Source: Pseudactinotalea sp. HY158 (GTDB taxonomy: Bacteria > Actinomycetota > Actinomycetes > Actinomycetales > Beutenbergiaceae). Taken from it: a stretch of 64,000 nucleotides of DNA. A program made the translations under genes and the position numbers. The notes beneath the pieces were generated by a model, which saw nothing but the letters and a program-made list of their open reading frames with translations, searched no databases and was not told the DNA's origin. Below, one piece after another: positions 59,199-64,000 of the stretch (position 1 is its first letter; every line of letters starts with the position of its first letter). The stretch covers positions 2,926,079-2,990,078 of the forward strand of contig NZ_CP045920.1 in assembly GCF_009660225.1 (NCBI RefSeq). The letters are read 5' to 3'.

Positions 59199-60008
59199 CT
59201 ATATGTCGAGGCGGGCGCGGACCGGGGCGTGGTCGGAGATGCGGACGTCGTAGCTCGGCTCGCGGTCGACGGTCACGTCGCGCACCTCGGCGGCCGTACC
59301 CGGGTCGGCCAGCAGGTAGTCGATGCGCCAGCCGGCGTCGTTGTCGAAGGCCTTCCCGCGATAGGACCACCACGTGTACGGCCCGGCGACGTCGCCGGCG
59401 TGCGCTCGGCCGAGATCGACCCAGCCCGCGCCTGAGAACCAGCGGGTGAGATAGGCGCGCTCCTCCGGCAGGAAGCCGGAGCTCTTGAGGTTGCCCTTCC
59501 AGTTCTTGATGTCCCGCTCGGTGTGCCCGATGTTCAGGTCGCCGCCGATGATCAGCCGGCGCCCGTCGAGCTCGGCCAGCTCCCGCAGCTGGGCCATGCG
59601 CTTCTCCATGACGTCGAGGAAGCCGTACTTGAGGGCCATGTGCTCCGGCTCGTCCGCGGTCCCGGTGTGCACGTACACGCTCACGACCGTGGCATGCCTG
59701 CCGTCCGGGGTGAGCAGGTCCGCCTCGATCCAACGTCCGCCACTCGCGGGGGCCGCGCCCTCGAGCCCGATGCGGACCGCCTCGACCGGCCGGCGGGTGG
59801 CGATGGCCACGCCCGCCCTCCCCTTCGCGGGGGCCTCGGCGTGGACGACGTGCCAGCCGTCCCCGAGGTGATCGGTGAGGATCGACGTCTCCGCCCGGAC
59901 CTCCTGCAGGAGCAGCACGTCCGGATCCTGGGTGTCGATCCATCCCTGCAGGCCGCGCCGGTAGGCGGCCCGGACCCCGTTGACGTTGACGGTGGCGATA
60001 CTGAACAT
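59199..60008 (-). CDS. xth: Exodeoxyribonuclease III (AP endonuclease)
   Basis: 269 residues of the endonuclease/exonuclease/phosphatase fold: VNVNGVRAAYRRGLQGWI, LLLQEVRAE with metal Glu, GRAGVAIATRRP, VVSVYVHTGTAD, IIGGDLNIGHTERDIKNWKGN, WWSYRGKAFDNDAGWRIDYLLA and the final SDHAPVRARLDI. Cuts DNA at abasic sites and trims 3' ends. ATG 60008 has TTTGAT six bases upstream, a degenerate leaderless arrangement. Ends convergently, 12 bp from the small membrane protein gene. Confidence 0.95.
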   Translation of the reverse strand: MFSIATVNVNGVRAAYRRGLQGWIDTQDPDVLLLQEVRAETSILTDHLGDGWHVVHAEAPAKGRAGVAIATRRPVEAVRIGLEGAAPASGGRWIEADLLTPDGRHATVVSVYVHTGTADEPEHMALKYGFLDVMEKRMAQLRELAELDGRRLIIGGDLNIGHTERDIKNWKGNLKSSGFLPEERAYLTRWFSGAGWVDLGRAHAGDVAGPYTWWSYRGKAFDNDAGWRIDYLLADPGTAAEVRDVTVDREPSYDVRISDHAPVRARLDI

Positions 60009-60089
60009 GCCCCCATCAAATCGTCAGAGCGGCGCGGCCCGAAATTTCGTGACCTGGACCACAGCACAGTCCGGTGCAGGGCAGACGGC

Positions 60090-60138
60090 CGTGAGGTCGC
60101 GCCCGATGGATCGAGGATCCACGGTGCGCGACCTCACG
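60090..60138 (-). terminator. Stem-loop terminator of the GH3 gene
   Basis: Perfect 13-bp inverted repeat (arms 60090-60102 and 60126-60138) with an inner GGATC-GAG-GATCC hairpin in the loop. It lies just downstream of the GH3 stop. Confidence 0.7.
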
Positions 60139-60164
60139 TCGTTCTCGGGCGTGCGGTCAGCCGA

Positions 60165-62486
60165 TCAGCTCACCCTGCTCGCACTGCGACGGCGCACCCC
60201 GAGGAGCACCGCTCCCCCGACGGCGAGCATGGCCAGCGCCGCGACCAGCATTCCCGATGCGTCCGCACCGGTGTCTGGCATCGCGTCCCCGCCCTGTGCC
60301 GTGCCCGTCGGCTGACCGCCGGGCCCGTCGGATGTGTCCGAACCGTCGGTCGGCTCGTCCGTCGGATCGCCCGTGGGCTCGTCCGTCGGTTCATCGGTCG
60401 GCTCATCGGTCGGATCGTCCGTCGGTGGTTCGGTCGGGCCGGCGTCGAAGGTGTGCGACCACTCGGTCACCGCATCGTCGGCGAACTCGAACCATTCGAG
60501 TGCCTCGGCCGTGACGGTCACGTCACCGCTGCCAGGGTGTGTGCCCGGCTCGAGTGCCTCGCCGTCGAGCAGATACTGCACGCCCTCGACGTCGGGGATG
60601 GTCACGGTGTCGTTCGCGGTGCCCGGCTCGTCGGTGAAGGTCGGCGCCTCCGGGGTCGCGGTCATCATGTACCGCATGCCGAAGCCGAGCGGAAGGAGCA
60701 CGTCGGAGCCGTCGGCCGTGGGAACGTCGACCGGGAGCTTCCCGCTCGGGTTGATGTCGCCGGCGAGTGCGGCCGTCACGGCCGCGAAGCTCGGGATCTG
60801 CCAGCTGTACTGGTTGATCACGGCGGCGGCACCCGGAAAGACGTTGATGTCGTAGGGGTTCCGGGTGGCGATGACCACGACCGGCTTGCCGGTGTCCACG
60901 AGGTCGGCGACCATCGCCTGCTGGGCGCTGTTCCCACTCGCGTTGTTCGAGGTGAAGAGCACGACGTCGATCGCATCGTCCTCGGCCGCGGCGACGGCCC
61001 GGGCACGATACTCGGCGGACGGCGAGGAGCCGTTCTCGAGCTCCTCGGTCACCGTGAATCCTCGCTCCTCGAGCATCGGCGTCATCCGCTCGGGCCAGCC
61101 GGACCCGGCACCGACCATGAGCACATGGTCGGAGTCGACGTCGAGCGGGAGCACGGCGCCGTCGTTGCGCAGCAGGGTGAGCGAGCGCTCGCTGATCTCC
61201 TTGGCCACCGCGAGGTTCTCGCTCGAACCGACGAGGTCCGCGGCGGCGCCCGCATCGACCATCGGGTTCTCCCAGACACCCCGGTCGAGCTTCCAGTGCA
61301 GGATCCGCGTGACCGAGTCCTCGAGGTCGGCACGGCTGAGATCACCGGCATTCACAGCATCGAGCACACCCTGGATCGCGGCGTCGACGTCCGGGGAGTT
61401 GAGCAGGATGTCCGAGCCGGCCTCGACCGCGAGAGCGGCGATATCACCGTCGTCGAGCGGGTTGCCGGGAATGTTCTTGAGCGCGTCCATGTCGAGGGCG
61501 TCGGTCGTGATCAGCCCGTCGAAGCCGAGTTCATCGCGCAGCAGCCCGGTGAGCACCTTCTTCGAGAGCGTGCCCGGCATGTCCGGGTCGATCGCCTCGA
61601 CGATGATGTGGGCGGTCATGATCATGTCGACGCCGGCGTCGATCGCGGCCTCGAAGGGCTCGAGGTGCGTGTTCAGGGTCGCGCGATCGTACGTGACGAT
61701 CGGCAGGCCGGTGTGGGAGTCCGTGGCCGTATCCCCATGACCGGGGAAGTGCTTGGCCGTTGCCGCCATGCCCTGTTCCTGCATACCGTTGATCTGCGCG
61801 ACGCCGAGCTCCGAGACCGCATCGGGATCGGAGCCCATCGACCGCACGCCGATGACGGGGTTGTCCGGGTTCGTGTTGAGGTCGACGCTCGGGGCGAAGT
61901 CGACGTTGATGCCCATGGCGGTCATCTCCTTCGCGAGGACCGCCCCTTGGTCATAGGCGAGGCCCGCGTCGAAGGTCGCGCCGAGGGCCATGTTGCCCGG
62001 GAACACCGTGGCCGGGGAGCCGACCCGGGCGACGATGCCGCCCTCCTGGTCGATCGTCACGGCGAGCGGGATCCCCGATCCGTCCTCCCCGACGGACGCC
62101 TCCTGCAAGCCATTCGAAAGTTCGGCGGTGCCGACGGGATCGTGCTCGACCACAGGATTCGACCAGGCGAAGTAGAGCACACCGCCGAGGTCGTACTTCT
62201 CCACGACCTCGGCCGGCGTGTCGACGCCGTAGCGGGCCTGATTCTCGGACTTCATCGAGTCGTCGTCGGCGGAGTTGCCGTAGACGTGGGTCCAGGTCAT
62301 CTGACCGATGAGCTCCTCGAGGCTCATGTCTGCGACAATCTGGGCGATCGCATCCGCGTCGCTGGGCGGATCGATGGCGGCCTGGGCCGGCAGCATCGTG
62401 GCCGCCACGAGACCGCCCGCCGCGAGCGCGGCGAGGCAGGCACGCGTACCGGTCGCGCGACCGGCCCGTCGAAGTGTTCGGGACAC
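60165..62486 (-). CDS. Wall-anchored GH3 beta-N-acetylhexosaminidase (NagZ-like)
   Basis: 773 residues. Signal peptide (about 1-35, ending LPAQAA), GH3 barrel with TIDQEGGIVARVGSP, the NagZ catalytic motif KHFPGHGDTATDSH and the nucleophile Asp in LITTDALDMDAL, then an alpha/beta C-terminal domain (SLTLLRNDGAVLPL, VVLFTSNNASG). A Thr/Pro/Asp/Glu wall-spanning repeat (PTDEPTDEPT, about 690-720) leads to MPDTG (736-740), a helix and RRR: an LPxTG-like signal with Met first. Likely trims N-acetylhexosamine from peptidoglycan or other glycans at the surface. GTG 62486 chosen for AGGAGG seven bases upstream. Confidence 0.9.
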   Translation of the reverse strand: MSRTLRRAGRATGTRACLAALAAGGLVAATMLPAQAAIDPPSDADAIAQIVADMSLEELIGQMTWTHVYGNSADDDSMKSENQARYGVDTPAEVVEKYDLGGVLYFAWSNPVVEHDPVGTAELSNGLQEASVGEDGSGIPLAVTIDQEGGIVARVGSPATVFPGNMALGATFDAGLAYDQGAVLAKEMTAMGINVDFAPSVDLNTNPDNPVIGVRSMGSDPDAVSELGVAQINGMQEQGMAATAKHFPGHGDTATDSHTGLPIVTYDRATLNTHLEPFEAAIDAGVDMIMTAHIIVEAIDPDMPGTLSKKVLTGLLRDELGFDGLITTDALDMDALKNIPGNPLDDGDIAALAVEAGSDILLNSPDVDAAIQGVLDAVNAGDLSRADLEDSVTRILHWKLDRGVWENPMVDAGAAADLVGSSENLAVAKEISERSLTLLRNDGAVLPLDVDSDHVLMVGAGSGWPERMTPMLEERGFTVTEELENGSSPSAEYRARAVAAAEDDAIDVVLFTSNNASGNSAQQAMVADLVDTGKPVVVIATRNPYDINVFPGAAAVINQYSWQIPSFAAVTAALAGDINPSGKLPVDVPTADGSDVLLPLGFGMRYMMTATPEAPTFTDEPGTANDTVTIPDVEGVQYLLDGEALEPGTHPGSGDVTVTAEALEWFEFADDAVTEWSHTFDAGPTEPPTDDPTDEPTDEPTDEPTGDPTDEPTDGSDTSDGPGGQPTGTAQGGDAMPDTGADASGMLVAALAMLAVGGAVLLGVRRRSASRVS

Positions 62487-62559
62487 CGTTGTTCCTCCTG
62501 TGTTGGGTGAGTCGCACCGTTCCGGACCGGCAACCGTGCGCAGCACGGAACGTTGATGA

Positions 62560-62600
62560 AAATATCTGTTGCCAGATCACTACTGGTCGTAAAGATATTT
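62560..62600. repeat. AT-rich nested dyad between GH3 and metQ
   Basis: AAATATCT (62560-62567) and AGATATTT (62593-62600) are perfect inverted arms; CCAG/CTGG (62572-62575 / 62583-62586) form a nested pair with almost the same centre. It is the only AT-rich island in this part of the window and lies in the divergent control region; a regulator site is plausible. Confidence 0.45.
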
Positions 62601-62717
62601 CGGACCTGACATTACGGCGCCTGCCGCCGCTACGCAAGGGGAGCGACGTCGTCCACATGCTGAACACTTGCGGCGGCCCACGAGCACGCCGACTCGCGCC
62701 CATGCACAATGGCACCC

Positions 62718-62789
62718 GTGTCCACCTCGATCGTCCTGCGCGCATCCCTTCGGCCCTCCCCGGGCCGAATGATGCGAATGTGCGCCTGA
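62718..62789 (+). CDS. Candidate leader peptide with clustered Met codons before metQ
   Basis: A 23-codon frame from GTG 62718 to TGA 62787-62789. CACAAT (62705-62710) lies seven bases before it, so it may be leaderless. Near its end the codons read ATG ATG CGA ATG TGC (residues 18-22: Met-Met-Arg-Met-Cys). Downstream, before the metQ ribosome site, stems 62883-62887/62898-62902 and 62900-62905/62914-62919 exclude each other, and 62825-62831/62846-62852 can also form. This is the layout of a peptide-controlled attenuator for methionine uptake; no homologue is known to me. Confidence 0.4.
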   Translation: MSTSIVLRASLRPSPGRMMRMCA

Positions 62790-62824
62790 ACCACGCCTCC
62801 CCCGCGCCCATCTGAGCGGCGCAT

Positions 62825-62919
62825 CGGGTCGTCCCCCACCCGCACCGACCCGCCAGGCCCGTGAGCACGACCGCTGCCGCGAGCCGTCCCGCCCCGAACG
62901 GCGGCCCATCCGCGCCGCC
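62825..62919 (+). promoter_or_regulatory. Alternative stem-loops in the metQ leader
   Basis: CGGGTCG/CGACCCG (62825-62831, 62846-62852); GCCGT/ACGGC (62883-62887, 62898-62902); GGCGGC/GCCGCC (62900-62905, 62914-62919). The last two share bases 62900-62902 and cannot coexist. The third ends about 10 bases before the GAAGGA ribosome site. Confidence 0.4.
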
Positions 62920-62941
62920 CCAGCACGAAGGAACCACACCC

Positions 62942-63835
62942 ATGTCCCCCCTCCGCCTCAAGCACGCCGCACTCGCCTCCCTCCTCACCGCCGGCGCCCT
63001 CGCCCTGACCGCCTGCGGCAGCGATGCCCCCGCCGCGGCCTCGACCGGCAGCAGCGACGACCCGATCCGGATCGGCGTGGTCACGGCCGCCGAGGACTAC
63101 TGGGACACGTTCACCGACCTCGCGGCCGCCGAGGGGATCAGCGTCGAGTTCGTCAACTTCACCGACTACCAGCTGCCCAACCAGGCGCTCACCGACGGCG
63201 AGCTCGACCTCAACCAGTTCCAGCACCTGCTCTTCCTCGCCCAGTACAACGCGAAGGCCGACGGCGACCTCGTGGCGATCGCCTCGACCGCCGTCTACCC
63301 GCTCGGCATCTACTCGACCGAGCACGCCACCATCGAGGAGATCCCCGACGGCGGCGAGGTCGCCATCCCCAACGACGCCACGAACCAGGCCCGTGCGCTC
63401 CTCGTGCTCCAGGAGGCCGGGCTGATCGAGCTCGCCGGCGGCGGGAACGCCTTCTCCGCCCCGAGCGACGTGCTCGACTCCTCCCGGGTGAGCGTCACCC
63501 CCGTCGACGCCGCCCAGACCCCGCTCGCGCTCGAGGACGTCGACGCCTCGATCATCAACAACGACTTCGTGGGCAAGGCCGGCCTGAGCGCCGACGACGC
63601 GCTCTTCTCCGACGACCCCGAGTCCGACGCCGCCGCCCCCTACATCAACATCTGGGCGGCCCGGGCCGGCGACGCCGACAACCCGACCTTCGCCAAGCTC
63701 GCCGAGATCTACCACGACGCGACCGTCGAGGCCGGCGTGCAGGAGGTCGCCGGCGGCACCGCGGCCTTCCTCGACAAGGCCCCGGCCGCGCTGGCGGACA
63801 TCCTGACCGGGCTGCAGACCGACATCGACGGCTGA
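62942..63835 (+). CDS. metQ: Methionine ABC transporter substrate-binding lipoprotein
   Basis: 297 residues. Signal with lipobox LTAC (Cys25), then the MetQ/NlpA domain: [44 protein letters not shown] (partly family hallmark), [16 protein letters not shown] and a ligand-binding NNDFVGKAG. Binds D- or L-methionine outside the membrane. GAAGGA nine bases before ATG 62942. Directly followed by the ATPase gene. Confidence 0.92.
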   Translation: MSPLRLKHAALASLLTAGALALTACGSDAPAAASTGSSDDPIRIGVVTAAEDYWDTFTDLAAAEGISVEFVNFTDYQLPNQALTDGELDLNQFQHLLFLAQYNAKADGDLVAIASTAVYPLGIYSTEHATIEEIPDGGEVAIPNDATNQARALLVLQEAGLIELAGGGNAFSAPSDVLDSSRVSVTPVDAAQTPLALEDVDASIINNDFVGKAGLSADDALFSDDPESDAAAPYINIWAARAGDADNPTFAKLAEIYHDATVEAGVQEVAGGTAAFLDKAPAALADILTGLQTDIDG

Positions 63836-63846
63836 GTCGCCCAGCC

Positions 63847-64000
63847 ATGACCGACACCATCATCCGCCTCGAGCGCGTGAGCAAGTCCTTCGGCGCACTG
63901 CGCGCCGTCGACGAGGTCTCCCTCGAGATCCACGCCGGGGAGATCTTCGGGGTCATCGGCCACTCGGGGGCGGGCAAGAGCACCCTCGTGCGACTCATCA
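63847..64000 (+). CDS. metN: Methionine ABC transporter ATPase (3' end outside window)
   Basis: Only the first 51 codons are inside: [16 protein letters not shown] then Walker [13 protein letters not shown]. With metQ eleven bases upstream this is the MetN subunit; metI should follow beyond the edge. Confidence 0.88.
   Translation, partial: MTDTIIRLERVSKSFGALRAVDEVSLEIHAGEIFGVIGHSGAGKSTLVRLI

Noticed and set aside
59523-62510. Very long open frame on the plus strand opposite the GH3 and exonuclease genes
   Set aside because: It mirrors real genes on the minus strand, has Arg/Val/Asp-rich composition and no family motif. High GC content keeps such antisense frames open.
62547-62941. SAM riboswitch before metQ
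   Set aside because: I looked for the conserved cores of SAM-type riboswitches and found none; the leader-peptide model fits better.

Overview
The window is very GC-rich (by eye about 70% or more) and densely coded on both strands. It carries several families that are essentially restricted to Actinomycetota: DUF3152, DUF3107, DUF3117, DUF222-HNH, a cysteine-poor Mrp, the LpdA / purine nucleoside phosphorylase / PmmB neighbourhood, and LAxTG-type surface anchors. I read it as chromosomal DNA of a Micrococcales-like actinobacterium; the order is inference. Many genes have a TANNNT hexamer exactly 6-7 nt before an ATG or GTG, the actinobacterial leaderless arrangement, and several starts were chosen on that basis. 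I saw no tRNA, rRNA or CRISPR.

Layout. 0-7.2 kb holds housekeeping genes: DUF3152 (partial), DUF3107, a DEAD-box helicase, a PHP phosphoesterase, Xaa-Pro aminopeptidase and a DUF2079 membrane protein. 7.2-11.8 kb is an amino-sugar catabolic operon (SIS isomerase, a frame-disrupted ROK kinase, PfkB sugar-phosphate kinase, class II aldolase, DeoR regulator). 11.8-23.6 kb holds mrp, tatB, an O-methyltransferase that seems to start at ATC, pepA, DUF3117, LOG, an LpdA-like flavoprotein, purine nucleoside phosphorylase, phosphohexomutase, ilvA and a CYTH protein.

23.6-42.4 kb is dominated by nucleosides. First is a leftward six-gene cassette (PfkB kinase, SLOG/LOG-like protein, NMT1-type lipoprotein, ABC ATPase, fused double permease, nucleoside hydrolase), divergent from a GntR regulator; this is my best candidate for an undescribed salvage system. 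Next is deoC with one full and one half aldehyde dehydrogenase. Then comes a BMP-lipoprotein/ABC nucleoside importer in an operon with cdd and deoA, with a LacI-type ligand domain that lacks its DNA-binding part downstream. Together these import nucleosides, split them into base and pentose, and feed deoxyribose-5-phosphate to acetaldehyde and glyceraldehyde-3-phosphate.

42.5-53 kb: M20 amidohydrolase, a frameshifted manC, sdhCDAB, YihY, a 2H phosphoesterase, and galTK behind a leaderless promoter with a probable operator. 53-57 kb: a DUF222-HNH gene cut inside its HNH motif by an IS3-like element. 57-64 kb: a GH18-like wall-anchored protein, exodeoxyribonuclease III, a wall-anchored GH3 hexosaminidase, and the start of metQ-metN behind a possible Met-codon leader peptide.
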